From contig NW_026516226.1 of assembly GCF_025602895.1 (NCBI RefSeq), positions 372,001 through 436,000 of the forward strand: a stretch of 64,000 nucleotides of DNA, in the 5' to 3' direction. The position numbers were made by a program, and so were the translations under genes. A model generated the notes under the pieces. That model did no database searches and was not told the origin of the DNA. It worked only from the letters and a program-made list of their open reading frames with translations. The DNA is from Polychytrium aggregatum (lineage: Eukaryota; Chytridiomycota; Chytridiomycetes; Polychytriales). Each line of letters begins with the position of its first letter. Within the stretch, counting starts at the first letter, position 1. Shown here piece after piece: positions 34,430 to 47,424 of the stretch.

Positions 34430-37400
34430 ATGGCCTCCGGACCGACCGCCAACGGCCCCTCCAAGCCCAGCAAGGAGTATAGCTTATAAGTATCCTGTCC
34501 GCTCCCGGCGATTCTGCGATGCGATCTGCCGGTCCAGAGCCGGCTGGATGCTGGTTGCATGCCGGCTTCCTCGACTGGTCGCTGCTGTCTGACCTAAAAT
34601 TCACCATTTCCGTGCCTGCTGTGCTGCCGCGCCAAACACAAGTCACCAGCGGATTGTGCTCGATTTCGACTTTGCGCAGAGATCGATCCATGTAGGTGCC
34701 CCTCACAGCCAGACCGAAGCAACCAAAGTCTGCGTTTCTGGATGGATCCGTCAGTCGAATCGACGCCGTCCGGAAGACATGGCTCTCTGGAATATTGGAT
34801 GAGACGATCCTGACCTTAACGCCTTTCCGGACTCGTGTTGCTTCTGGGTGGACAGGGTCTTGCCGAACTGACCATCACCCCCACGACGGTCGATCTGCAA
34901 GCCATCAAAATCAACTGTCGGCAATCCAGTACGTTTCTGGCCGCTCCTCCATCGAAGGCGCAGATCTGGATGCCAGACATTACCGCGGCCGTTCTCCGAT
35001 CCGTCGGCTCGGTGTACTGTCGGATCGTAGCGCAGCTGACCATGCATTCCCCGATCCAGAGATCGACTCGATAACTGTCAACATGGTGTCGGCAATGTTC
35101 CAGTATCTGGATCCCGCCAGCCCGGTTTTACCGCCCAATCGATACGCAGCCTCGCACCATCAAGAGTTCCGAAACTCGTACACGGCTGCGATCCAGAGTG
35201 GCGATGAGGGCGAGGTGATGATCTTTATTCCCAAAGAAGTCAAGATTGCCAAAGTAGGTGATACCCGGCGAAGATGGCAGGCGGTGGTGGCTTTGCTGAG
35301 CGGCACCAATCCAAAGCCTGATGCATCGTGATGATGGGTTGCTCTGGGGCTAACCAGCATCGATATGGGAATCACGAAATCCATTCCTTCAGATCGATCC
35401 GCTTTCTGGAGAATCCGACGCTGCGGGCGGAGGTACTATCTACGATCCGACAGCCCCGTTTCCGAGGCAGACTAGGGATCGTTGAAAGAGATCGCATTCG
35501 CAAGTGCACTGATTGCCTTACCCTTACAAATGCATTTCAAGGCCTCTGCTGTTTCTCGAACCTCGTCGTCAAAGTCAAGTACACACTTCGGGAGCCCCAG
35601 CTCGGAGCATTTTTCGTTTTACCTGACAGCAGCGCAATCAACGTACGTTTGCACGCAAGTGCTCCAAACACGGGTGGCTGAGGCGTGGTGGTGCCTCGAG
35701 ATGTACGCCTTGGAGAGCTATTGTGTGAGGGCGCCGATGACACTCTGTTTGATGGCATACGCTGCTTTGCTCTGCTCGGTACTACGGGGCGGCCGTTGGT
35801 GTCTACAGATACGACTCTCTATCTGACAACGACTTGCATTTGCAGAGCTATCCGCACATGTTTGTCAACAACCAAGCTTGCTCGGCGCGCTGCTGGATGC
35901 CCTGTGTCGACCGCATTCAGGAAAAATGCACATGGGAGATAGAGTTGATAGTGCCAAGCACCGTCCGCGATGCCCTGGGGCTTGCCCACTCGCGCCATCA
36001 GTACAGCATCGACGTCGATGCCGACATGGTTGCGGTCTGTGCTGGTGATTTGATCGAGCAGGTCCAACATCCCGCCACCCCGGCAAAGAAAATCTACTTT
36101 TACTCCGTGATGAGCAATGCGGTATCGGCTTCAAGTATACTGCTGGCTGTCGGCCCTTTCCGAGCAGTGCGGATCCAAACGTGGCCGCGGGCCCGCAGTG
36201 GGTCGGGCAGTGCGGCTGCCGCTGCCTCTGATCTGGCGACCCACAGCAACGGAGCGGACGACAGCGCCCCGAGCCTCGAAAGCGTTCACAGTGGATACTC
36301 GTTCTGCCTCCCTGGCAAGGAGCACATGGCAGACTCCACGTCGTCGTTCCTGGGGAATGTATGTGCCATCGCTGTGGGGCGCTCTTGTCGCTGGCACGAG
36401 AAAACTCCATTATTGAAGCACGTACCGCTGACCTTGACACATCTTGCTGACAACCAGGCACTCGAGCACTTTGAATCGTACATTGGCGGATCATACCCAT
36501 ATATGTCATACAAGCAAGTCTTTGTCGACAACGCCTTCAACTCCATCACAACCGGCGCCAGCATATCCATTCTGAGGTGAGCCATTTGTCGGCACTCTTG
36601 GCGGCTCAGTGCCCAACGGCGTGGGGTGAAGTACTCATATCTGTCCACAACAACCCTCCAGCTCGCATTTGCTGCTTCCCGAAAGCATCATCGACGAAGT
36701 ATACGAGACTCGGTTGATTCTTGTCCGGGGACTTGCATCTCAGTGGTTTGGCCACTACGTCTCTTACAAAACTTGGTAAGACGCACGCGAGTAGCATGGA
36801 TCTTACGCAGCACTATCGGGAATCGGACTCGGCCGCAGGACCGCCGCAGCACAGAGCTACAGTGCGCTGACGACGATTGCCAAACTCTGCCTACATCATC
36901 GCCGCATCATCATAACTGACAACCCAGGGCGGATGTTTGGCTGACGATTGGTCTGGGGGGCTTTGTTGCCTCGCTCTTTATGAAAAAACTCCACGGCAAC
37001 AACGAGTTCAAGTATCGAGTTGCAAAAGTATGGGGCCGTTTCCAAGCGCTGAGGCGTTTACCAACAAAACACGGATGGGTGGGCAAGCGGCCTCGGAACT
37101 AACTGGAGTCCATCTCCGAACCGGTCATCTTCAGGATATGAATCGTGTTTGCGCTCTCGACATCAACCAGCCGCCACTTTGCCCGATTGGCATGTTTACC
37201 CTGCAAAACGAGTCGACCCTGATCGACCCGCTGCTCCTGGTCCACTATCACCCTGAAGACGACCCAAAGTCGGTGCGGTCGGAGCTGATTATGCTCAAGA
37301 GTCCGCTTATCTTCTACATGATGGACCGGAGGATGGGCAAAGGCGTTCTCCAGAAGCTCATCAACAAACTCATGATCTCGGCCATGAGCGGCGAGCTGAC

Positions 37401-40400
37401 GAGCGGGTGCAGCACGCACCACTTTCTCAAGATGGCGCGAAAGTTGAGCGGCAAGCTCGAGCTCAAGGCATTTTCAGAGCAGTGGATCTATGGGTCTGGC
37501 TGTCCCAAGTTTGTCTTTTCATACTCGTTCAATCGCAAGCGAATGATGGTCGAGGTCAAGTTCCGACAGGAAAACACCAATGCTGCGATGATGGGGCACA
37601 CGATGAAGTTCTCGGTAAGGGTCCTGGTTGTCTTGTGTCTCATTTGGATCGGGATTGATGCGCACGGAGCGCCGGGGCACTCCTCTGTCGCCTTCAGATA
37701 GAGGCGATTTAGCATTGTGGGGGGGGACATGGGGCGTTGCAGTATCGCAGCATTGTAGCATTGCAGTATTGCAATATCGCAGTATTACAGTATTGCAGTA
37801 TTGCAGTATTGTAGAATTGTAGCATTGTAGTGTTGTAGAATTGTAGCATTGTAGTATCGCAGTATTGCAGTATTGCATCTTCTAAGCCTGCGCTTTTGTA
37901 CATTCGTGCAGGGCCCGTTCACGATCAGAATCCACGAGCCCAGCGGCACATTTGACACAGAGGTGCAGATCGAGGATATCGAGAAGCAGTTCGATGTTCA
38001 GTATCATACCAAGTACAAGCGCATCCGGCGTAAGGTTCCGACCACGACGGGAACCAAGAAAGGGAAAAAGACAGGCAACCCGGGCGGCGCAGACAAGGGC
38101 GACGAAAACGACGACGGTGAAGGCGATCTAATGGATGTTGACGAGGAGGGCGACTGGAAGGACGACGAGAACGACGGCTTACTGGACTGGAGAGACCCTG
38201 ATGCGGATAGGTATGCCGATTCGCTAGCTGTGGCGAAAGGAGCTCATTGAGGCCCAGCAGAGGCTCGCGATCACGAGCTTTATTATGAGGATCGGCGTGG
38301 CGCATCAACCCTTGACACCTGTCCCATGCGCCAACTCTGTCCAACCACCTTCTCGTCTCAACTCCAGATTGACTTTCGAATGGATTCGTCTGGACCCTGA
38401 CAACGACTGGCTTTGCTCCAAAGTCTATGAACAAAGCGATTTTATGTGGGCGGCCCAGCTCCAAAAGGACCGCGATGTTATTGCTCAGCTCGAGGTATGG
38501 CGGAGCCTTGCTGTCTACTGCGCCGATTGTTTGCGCGCCCATTCCACTGCAATGCCCTGTTGCTAGCGGCGCTGACGCGTTCGTATGCGTTTACCGGATA
38601 GGCCATCGATGCGCTGTACTTTTTGCCGAGTCTTGGCACATCCACAACACTCTCGGGTGTCATCCAGGACAAGAGCTATTTCTATCGTGTGCGCGTGGAG
38701 GCTGCTCTAGCTCTAGTTCAGGTAGGGTGGGCAGCAAGTGCCTGGCAATCGCCTTGACCTGGGGACAGCTGATCTTTCTCTGGATTATGCCTCTTGATTG
38801 CCTTGTGAGCCCCGCATATTGATATTGCCATGTGTTGCTGCCAATCCTGATAGTGCGCCACCGCCGAGCTGGACTGGGCTGGACTCAACAACCTGCTCAA
38901 GCTGTACCGGGAAGAGTTTTGCTACCCGATCGCCGATAAAACCATTTCGATACCCAAGCCCAACAGCTTTACTCGGATCCAGGATTACTTTGTCAAGAAG
39001 GTGAGGATGCTGGCCCCCGCCAGCCCGCTTGGGGTTGGCCCGAGGCAGCTAGCCCATCTTCCTGTCCACTGAATCCACCCGTCTCGCTTTGTGCTCTGCC
39101 TCGCACACAGGCCCTCGTGATTGCTCTGTCGCGGATACGCAACGATGAGGAGCACAGCCCAAGTGCAGTTCGTCGGTTCCTGTTGAGCATTCTCAAGTTC
39201 AATAACAACACAGGAAACGAAGTAGGTGGCGGTGTGTCCTTCCATACTCGTGTTGCGGCTATGCGATGTGCTCCCGACAGCCATCGCCGGCCGTGTGCCG
39301 TACCAGCGCACTATACTGATGCCATGTCCGCCCTAGTTCTCCGACTGCTATTTTGTCTCGAGTGTCATCTCATCAATCGGAAGCGCATTTCTGCCCACGA
39401 GTATCACCCGGGGGTTTCCGAGGAAAGAGCAGCCACTTGTACAGCTGGACAAGTTCACGTTGCAGAGCGTCATGCCCTCTGGCGCAATCGTCGAGGAGTT
39501 TGATATTCCCGAGCTCCTTGCCGATCCGAAGCACATCGGGGCACCTGTGCCGACAGCCGACGCGAAGGCGCGAAAGCCAGCCCATGGCGGCACCGATGAC
39601 GATAGCGACCGAGCGTTGTTTGACGAGGCTCTTCTCGAAATCAAGCGATATCTGAGCGTTGACAAGTTCCTACCAAGCTACCACAACTGCGTGACTGTTG
39701 CCTGTTTAGAGGTGGGCTCCAAGCATATGTGACCTCTCGACTCGAGCGCTTCCCACTCCCTCCCTTGTGTGGCGAATCGCCCAACGCACCAACATAGCGC
39801 CGATTATGCTGACCGATCCATCGGGTTTGCTGTCATCTGTGCAGGCCATGACCAAGTGGATGCTTGCAGGAATCAGCCCAATGGACATTGGCGTGTTTTT
39901 GCCATATAGCTGGTAGGTCTGAGCGGCTCGTGACTGCAGGCAGCCATTCAGATCAGTCCGCCATTTGCCTCAGCACTTATTCATATATGCTGCAATAGCC
40001 ACGGTAACTTCCGTCAGGTACGGATTACCGCGATCGATTCAATCCTGGTCGTCAACGGAATTCTTCAGCCCGAGATTACCATGTACCTTATCAACCTTTG
40101 TCGGTACGATCCCGACCCGCAAATTCGGTACCACACTGCCAAGGCGATGGGCGCGTACATCAGCGTGGCGTATGGCCAACTCGCGCATGCGTCTGGCAAG
40201 ACGAAGAAGCCCCTTGGAGGAGATCAGGATGCGACCGCCCGAGGCAAGTATATCGCGATTGCCGCATTCCGCGCACCGTTCAGGACGGAGCACCGGGATT
40301 GCGGTGCATAGCCAATGACTTGCGGAGAGACATGGATGCTCATGCAAGGAATTCGCGGCCAACCAGACGACACCTCGGACGAAGAAATGGAGACCGACGC

Positions 40401-43400
40401 CGCCGACGGCAAGAAGCGGACTCGGTCTGACAGGCGGAGCTCAAAGCACGCCTGGAATGAGATCCGCTCCCTCTTTGAGAACCACCCAGAATGCACGGAT
40501 GCGCTCTGGAAGCTGCTCAAGTGAGTAGAGTGCTGCAGCCAAGGGCGCCGACTTGACATTTCATTTCAACGGGCTCTTGACGCAACAGAAGGGTGGAGCG
40601 GCTTGCATTCTGGACTAACACCAAGGCGCCGTGCAGCGATTCAATGGCGGACCATCGGCGTCGGGCATGCCTGCTCCGTCTCTGCGAGATGACCTTCGAT
40701 CCCTCGATGGATACATCCACGGCGGCTGCGCCGCTTCCAAAGCTCAAGATTACGATGCGACCGAGTGCACCGCAAACGTCGCTGGACGAGGTACGGGATC
40801 CATATTTTATCCGGCCACTCGCCTGATCGCTGTGATTCCAAGCACTGCTACTGACACAGGAGCTTCTCTGCTTTTCGATATTCCTGACTGGATCCTGGCG
40901 ACGCCATAGAGCTCGAGCGAGGACGAGGCGCCGACGATCTCGAAGAAAATCAAGCTGAATCACGACTCGTCGGCACCAGGTACGGCTACTCATATTGTCT
41001 CTCAGACTCTGAGTTGGCGCGATGGCGAATGCTCCACTTGCCGTTGGCCGTTTGAGCTCATTTCCCGAAGCACGCAGATGCGTGGATATGCCACACATTG
41101 TCTTTGCTAACTGCATCGCTGCTGATGTAGCCGAAAGGGCCATCGCACAGCCTTCCAAAGCTGTGGCAAAATCTGCAGGCCACAAGCAATCTTCGGTGGC
41201 TACAGTAACCGGCATCTTAGACACCAAGCATGTCCCTCCGATTTCCATAACGATCAAGCCACCTGCACAAAAGCCACACGTTTCAGAGTCGCTTCCGGCC
41301 CCAAAGAAGACATCGGACGCCAAGAAGGAGCGGAGGGAGCCGGCGGCCTCAAGCAAGGACACATTTATGCCGACGGCCGCGACGGCAGCGACGGTATCAC
41401 AGACTGCCCCTGCTGCGGCATCGGTTCTCTCTCCCACTGCACTTTTGCCGACAAAAACCACTCCCGCTATCGATGCAAGCTTCGCTGCCTGTGTGTCCAA
41501 GATGCTGCAGCGTCTACGCAACCATGTGTCGGTGGGTCCCTTCATCCACCCAGTCGACGAGGCACACGCACCGCTGTACTATCAGACTGTGAAGGTCCCC
41601 ATGGATTTAATGACCATCGAAAAGAAGAGCGCCAGCGGCGCCTACGAAAACAGCGTCGAGAGAGTCATCGACGACGTCAACTTGATCTTCTCCAATTGCT
41701 TCCTGTACAACACCGACGACAGCCCAGTTTCAAAGCAAGCCAAGAAGCTGCAGGTGTTCTTCAACGAGGCTGTCAAGACCGAGATGCTCAAGACCACGAC
41801 CGGCAACCCAACCGCCTCGCCTGCTCCCCTCAGCACCGAGCCCCGTGTCGTTGAATCCAAAAAGCCATCCAAGCAGACCGGATTGTCCGCAGACGCGATT
41901 CGCAAGTGCCAAAAGATCCTGGTGACACTCCAGTACCACCCCGAGGCGTACTGGTTCAAGATGCCGGTGAACCCCGAGCTGCAGGGAATACCCGATTACT
42001 TCACGATCATCAAGGAGCCCATGGATCTGTCCACGGTTCGCAAGAAGTTGGTCCGCCTCGAGTACACAAATGCGGATGCATTTGCATACGATGTTCGCCT
42101 GATTTTCTCCAACGCACTGCTCTTCAACGGGCCCCAGTCGGCTGTTTCGATCAGTGCCGAGAACGTACGAGCCACGTTCGATAAACTATGGCGAGAGCGA
42201 CCCGAGAACTTCTTTCCCAAGATCCTTGGGAACCCAGCCGCCGCTGGCCGTGATGGAGAGCGCATCCTTGTCGGCCAACTCACTCTGCACGACTATGAGC
42301 TCGCCCAGCAGATACTCGACAAGCTCGAGGCCCACGCCGGGTCCCTGCCGTTCCTCGATCCTATTGATGCTACGCTCTTTGTGACCTATGCCGAAGTCAT
42401 CAAAAAGCCAGTGGACATATCTACGATCCGCGAGCAGCTCGAGAATGGGGTCTACAAGAGCCTTGGTGCCGTTGAGAACGACATCAAGCTCATATTCGAG
42501 AACTGCATCAAGTTCAACGGCGCTGATTCTGAGCTTGGCAAGCAGGCGGCCACGCTCAAGACCTTCTTCCGAAAGCAGTGGAGGCTGTTGCTATCGCCCA
42601 AGCCCACACCGACTGACTCTGTTTCCAGCGCTAAGCCCGCGACGCCTGGCAAGCCCACTGTCCATAAACCTATTCCTGGAGCCAAGCCGGCGCCTCCTGC
42701 CACCCCTGAGACAAGCACTCCATCCGCGTCGCATTCGTCTGCGACCGCTTCTGCGTCGGTCCCGATTAAGCTGTCGCTGGCGACACCCAAGACGATCAAG
42801 GTGGTGGTGAACAAGAAGGACGAGCAGGTCGAGAGCAGGGCGACATCGGAGCTGCCCAAGAATCACTCATTGCCACCACCGCCCAGCCCGCATCCAGCTG
42901 CAGCCTTGCCCAGTGCATCCAATAGCACATACTCTACAAGCAGCGAGCTCACTCCGGCAGCATACAAGTTGGCTGGGAAGCTTCTCAAGAAGCTCATGTC
43001 ACATCCGTCGGCATCGCTCTTCTTGGAACCCGTAGATCCCATCGCGCTTGGTATTCCGCAGTACCTGGAAGAGATCAAGCGGCCCATGGATCTCGGGACC
43101 ATCGGCAAAGCCCTTGCGCGACATGAATTCAAGACCTATGGCCAGCTGCACGCCGATCTGCAGCTGGTCTTCGACAACTGCTTCCAGTTCAACCGGCCGG
43201 GTAAGCCATCGACTGTTGTCAGTCCGTGCACGAGAGCCTGTTCATCGGCTCGCGCTCTGGTGCTGTGGGCCTGCACTAATGTTCTATGGCTTACTATGAT
43301 TGGGGGTTTGTTTCTGATGGTTGCGAAACCCCGTGGCTCTGGTGGGGGCAATGCCTTACATTCAGGCGACTGGGTCTACTCCCAAGGAAAGAACCTCGAG

Positions 43401-44794
43401 GCGTTCTTCCACGAAGAATGGCGGACGTTTTTCGGAGACCTGTCGAAGGGCGGATCTGTCAAATCCTCGTCTTCGATCAAAGTGGAGCAGTCCAGTGCAG
43501 TTTCTGCGGCCAGCACCACGGGCGACAACGGCACCTCGACGGAGGGTCTGGACAATGTGATGAAGCGCATTCTAGAGATGCTGAAGCAGCACGCAGATGC
43601 CCTCATTTTCCTGATGCCAGTTGATCGCTCGCTGTATCCCGATTACGACGCAATCATCAAAAAGCCCATGGATCTGGAAACTATGGGACGAAAGCTTGCC
43701 CAGCACGCGTATCGAACCTTGGGAGAGTTCGAAGCCGATTTTACTCTAATGATCACAAACTGCTTCAAGTACAACGCGCCAAACAGTCTTGGATACAAGG
43801 CAGGGCTGTCGCTGCAAAAGTACTTCTCCAAGGAATGGAAGAAGGCCGCCTCTGGGCTCGTTGGCGTCAAGCACGAGTCGCCGCAGCCGGCTGGGGGCAT
43901 GCCTTCGCCATCGGTTAAAGCCAAGCGCGCCGATGCTGCTGGTACACCAAAGCCCAAAGCCAAGGGCTTTGGCCAACCCATCCAGTCCGAGTTTTGTGAA
44001 GGTACCATCAAGAAACTGCTGCGGCACGCATTCTCGGTTTCATTTGCACAGCCGGTGCCAAAGGACACGCCTGGGTACTATGCTCTGATCAAAAGGCCCA
44101 TGGATCTCGGGACGCTTCTGGCCAACCTCCGAAGTGGCCAGTATGCGACCCAGACAGACTTCCATGCGGATATGAAGCTCATCTTCCAGAACTGCTACCA
44201 ATACAACATGCCGGTAAGCTGCTGCACCTGCCGTGCCTGAAGCGTCCGCTGCTGTGCTTGCCCACCTGGTCTGACTACAGCCGAACCGAACTGAATGATC
44301 GTTCGTACGATAACACTGGTACGGTGCTTCATTCACAGGGCACGGACATTGTCAAGTGCGCCGAATTCCTGGAGCGGCTCTTTGATGAAACGTGGGCCTC
44401 TCAGCCGACGCACCCAGAAGCTGCGTCGACACCATCCAGAGAAAGCACCCACAAGGAGGTGAGTCCGAGAGCCTCGATGCACGCCGTCAACGTCGGCTAT
44501 CTGTGCTCCAGTCCTCATGTAGCTCTGCTTGTCTGTGTTCAGGCGGATCGGAGCCACACAAAGCCCAAAAAAGAGAAGAGTGAAAAGAAGCACAAGAAGG
44601 AAAAGCATGCACACAGAGACCATCTCGCAGATGGAGGGCTCTCTAGCGGCGGCGAGGACATGCCACAGCACGGCGGAAGCAACGGCAATGACCACAGCAA
44701 CAGTAGCGGCGGTGGCAGTGGCAGCGGTGCCGCATCAGGCAGCCAGCGCGATGGCCCAATGCTCAAGCTGACCCTCAAGTTGTCCAGCAAGTGA
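34430..44794 (+). CDS. TAF2: TFIID subunit TAF2 fused to six tandem bromodomains
   Basis: About 26 exons, ~2,348 aa: 34430-34476 (uncertain), 34643-34691, 34856-34928, 35036-35253 (acceptor uncertain, 34964 possible), 35393-35432, 35575-35642, 35846-36358, 36458-36576, 36662-36775, 36928-37027, 37135-37614, 37912-38210, 38368-38494, 38602-38721, 38854-39000, 39111-39221, 39337-39711, 39844-39911, 39999-40243, 40349-40520, 40589-40790, 40910-40979, 41131-43200, 43366-44213, 44339-44458, 44543-44794. Residues 1-~1250 are TAF2, an M1-aminopeptidase-like scaffold without the zinc site: HQRIVLDFDF, CWMPCVDRIQEKCTW, LAVGPF, ASQWFGHYVS, FSYSFNRKRMMVEV, EWIRLDPD. Exon 23 continues in phase into bromodomains at about 1366-1466, 1503-1615, 1635-1740, 1858-1965, 2005-2103 and 2150-2250. 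Each has a PMDL-type ZA motif and the acetyl-lysine Asn. The tail is Lys-rich and ends LKLTLKLSSK. TFIID recruits Pol II; the array would read acetylated histones. Intron 19 has a GC donor. Confidence 0.88.
37735..37876. repeat. Minisatellite (CAGTATTG / TAGCATTG units) in TAF2 intron 11
   Basis: Roughly seventeen 8-9 bp units of GCAGTATT, GTAGCATT and GTAGAATT type fill half of the 297-nt intron between exons 11 and 12. AT-rich composition contrasts with the flanking exons. Confidence 0.85.
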
Positions 44795-45049
44795 TCCTCG
44801 CTAGCGCTCTGCTCAGATGCCGATAGCTGCTGAGGCGACACTGGCTGGTGGACACTGGCTGGTCGACAATCGGACCAGCTCTACACTCGGGCAAGCCCGC
44901 ACACGTGGTCGATAATATGTGACTTGACATCAATTCTCTGACGCAGAATCACCCGAAACACCACAGAGTTCACCGTGGACGTGAGTGTCGCGGGGTGCGG
45001 CGTCATACAACAGGGAATCAGCAGATGCCGCGCGGGTGTACGAACTGGA
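44795..45049. other. Convergent 3' spacer between TAF2 and UBE2U-like genes
   Basis: This 255-bp interval has nothing recognisable apart from a GACACTGGCTGGT direct repeat near 44838-44862. Confidence 0.5.
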
Positions 45050-47424
45050 TTATCCAAGGCGCTCTGGATTGACTGACCACTCCAGCAGACCATCGTCGTC
45101 TCTTTCCCACTCCTCATCACTATCCTCGGTTCTGAGGAGTCAAGTGATGGATAGTTTCATACCGGTCGTGGAGAGATTAATATCAGTTTGGAGTGTGCCC
45201 CGGGTATCATTTGCCGTGCAGGCAGCGTGCTGCCAGAGATACAGTTGCCTCGTGGATGCATTCCTCCCATATACCCACTTGCTTACCGATTGTTTGGCCG
45301 ACCAAACTCTGGCTCAACAATTGCTGTGATGATCGGGATCCGGGTTGGGCTCTTTGGCGTTCGAATCGGACTGTGAGCGAGTGTGTTGCTCTCACGAAGA
45401 CTCGCGGGGAGAGGCGGGAGCGGAGAATCTGGGTGGGAGCGGTTGTCGGAAGTGCTTGGCTTTCTCTCGGTCTGATAGACTCGCATCATAGCATTGACTC
45501 GGTCTTGCTTGGAAACCGCCAGCGGACGGACCTGCTTGGGCTTTCCGAACCGGCCATACCACAGTTCCCGCTGGCTGTTTGACAAGCGATCGAAAGCGGG
45601 ACTGAATGAGCACAGCTTCCGCATGCACGATCGAAGATGCCGGCCATCTTAGCGCCACGAGAGTCGCCAAGATGATCTCACGAGTGCGTACCGCCGAATC
45701 ACATCCTTGAGCTCCTCTTGGGACAGCAGCTGAGAATGCGGGTGGTTGCCCAGCACTGTTCGGGTTGGAGGCTCTGTTGTGACAATGAAGCAGGTAGAAT
45801 TGGACGGCAGTGTCAGAGTTCTGTCGTTCAAAAACGGCACCAAACAGCATCCATGGGCTTATCGGCAGCAAGCGAACGCACCATCCTCAAGGTTGGGCAG
45901 CGATGTGGCAATGTCTTTCCACTGCTCATAGTACTCCTCGAATGAGATCTGCTTGAGCTTGGCGGGCTTTTCTTCAAGCTTTTGCGAGATGTAATACTCG
46001 ATCTGAGATGGTGTTTCGACTGTCTCGACGTAGGGATCGTTGCTGTCGGTGTGGGGATCAAGTCCGGCTGGGCAATCAAGCCCGAAGGCACATTAATGAG
46101 CCGTGCCGATGCAGCATCGTGAGGAGTACGAGGAATGGCAGCGATGCACCACGGGCGATGAAGGGTGCGAACAGCCGCGGCTGACGACGGTGTATATGCC
46201 GACAGTGATTTGACCGGTGTTGGTGGTGATGGCGGTCGATATTGGATGTTGGAATCCGACACGCCACAACACAATTTTCATCAAAGAGCACCCCCCATTC
46301 CTACATCGCTCATGGCACAGAATGGCAACGGGCTTACCATCGATTCTGCGGCTGGCAATGACACAATCGCGGACGAGCTGGTCATAGAGATGAGGCGAGC
46401 ACTCGAAGATCTGGGCTGCCGGCAGATTGATTGGATCGACGAGTCCGGGATTCGCGAGCATGGTCTTTGTTGCGCCATCAGGTCGTAGTTGTTGATTATT
46501 ATTATTTTTCGAAAGTCAAGTCCAGCGGAGCCGGTTTGGGGTCGAGACAGTATGAGGACAGCCATGTAGCCGGTTCGAGTACAGAGTCACGAAATCGTGC
46601 TGGCTGTTTTTCTTTCGCATGATGCCGTCTGGACGGCCCATCCAAATGGCGGCCGAAGCATATCCAATGCAACCCGATGATATTACCTGCAGCTCCATCA
46701 GAATGCTCACGATCCCCATTGCCGGGTCCCAGAGCGATTCGTCGCTCAGATACGGAAGACAGGGCTTCCCGGTCAAAAGTTCGACTGGAGAGCCGGTGTC
46801 GGGTGCATTGGTGGCAACGCGACGATGACGTTAGTGTCGCATTCCAGCAGCGGAGTGTGCTGGAAATATGCGTTGCTGGCATCACGGAAGCATATGTAGA
46901 AGGCAAACGATACCGTTTGGATGGAACGGGACGGTTGTGAAGTAGACATCTGGGGGCACCTCGTTGTATTCCTCCGTGAAGAACAGCTCGACCTGGAAGA
47001 TCCCTCCTGAGGACAATCAGGCGACAGCAGAGACGTTTGGCAGCGCATCCGATTAATTCTGCGGCAGTGGCTGTCTCTGGACGCTTTACTGTTGCGGTTT
47101 GCGGGTCCATCGGGCAGACCACAGCGCTGCCTCGCTCTGCATATTCGATTTGCGCACCTTCCCACGGCGTCTCAGGCAGCCCCATGATCCTTGCCTTCCA
47201 GTGGTACAGATTGTTTTCATTGATGTCGGCGGATATGCCCTGGCATACCACTGATGGTCAGTCTGGATCTTGGGCTGGAGCTTGTCTGCCGGTGTTCGTC
47301 GGGTATCAGGACGGCGCTTCGTCAAAATCGCCATTGCATCGGGGTCGGCACTTACCCACGGCATCGGCGACCGCTGGATGTTGTAGCGCTCGCGCAAGAG
47401 CAGTAGGGCCGCTCGAGACTGCAT
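45050..47424 (-). CDS. UBE2U-like ubiquitin-conjugating enzyme E2
   Basis: Nine exons on the minus strand: 47356-47424, 47158-47239, 46914-47006, 46687-46784, 46338-46464, 45882-46067, 45692-45773, 45287-45601, 45050-45131, giving 377 aa with every phase closing. The UBC fold reads MQSRAALLLLRERYN, GISADINENNLYHWKARI, VPPDVYFTTVPFHPN and TGKPCLPYLSD, where Cys is the likely catalytic residue. NPGLVDPINLPAA follows, closest in memory to UBE2U. The segment ISFEEYYEQWKDIATS after the fold also matches the UBE2U C-terminal extension (SFSDYYQTWSRIATS). The rest is Pro/Ser-rich and ends in an acidic tail. It would carry ubiquitin as a thioester; the partner E3 is unknown. It is divergent from a second E2 gene at 47991. 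Confidence 0.85.

Noticed and set aside
34484-34642. U12-type intron at the TAF2 5' end (GTATCCTG donor)
   Set aside because: The donor resembles the U12 consensus, but the exon before it ends in an in-frame TAA and no TTCCTTAAC-like branch site precedes the acceptor.
37519-37903. Cys/Asn/Thr-rich small proteins on the minus strand
   Set aside because: They are translations of the CAGTATTG satellite inside TAF2 intron 11.
41022-44240. Stand-alone bromodomain gene starting at 41022
   Set aside because: The first 36 codons of that frame are intron sequence. The TAF2 exon at 40910-40979 splices in exact phase to 41131, and there is no separate promoter-like spacer.
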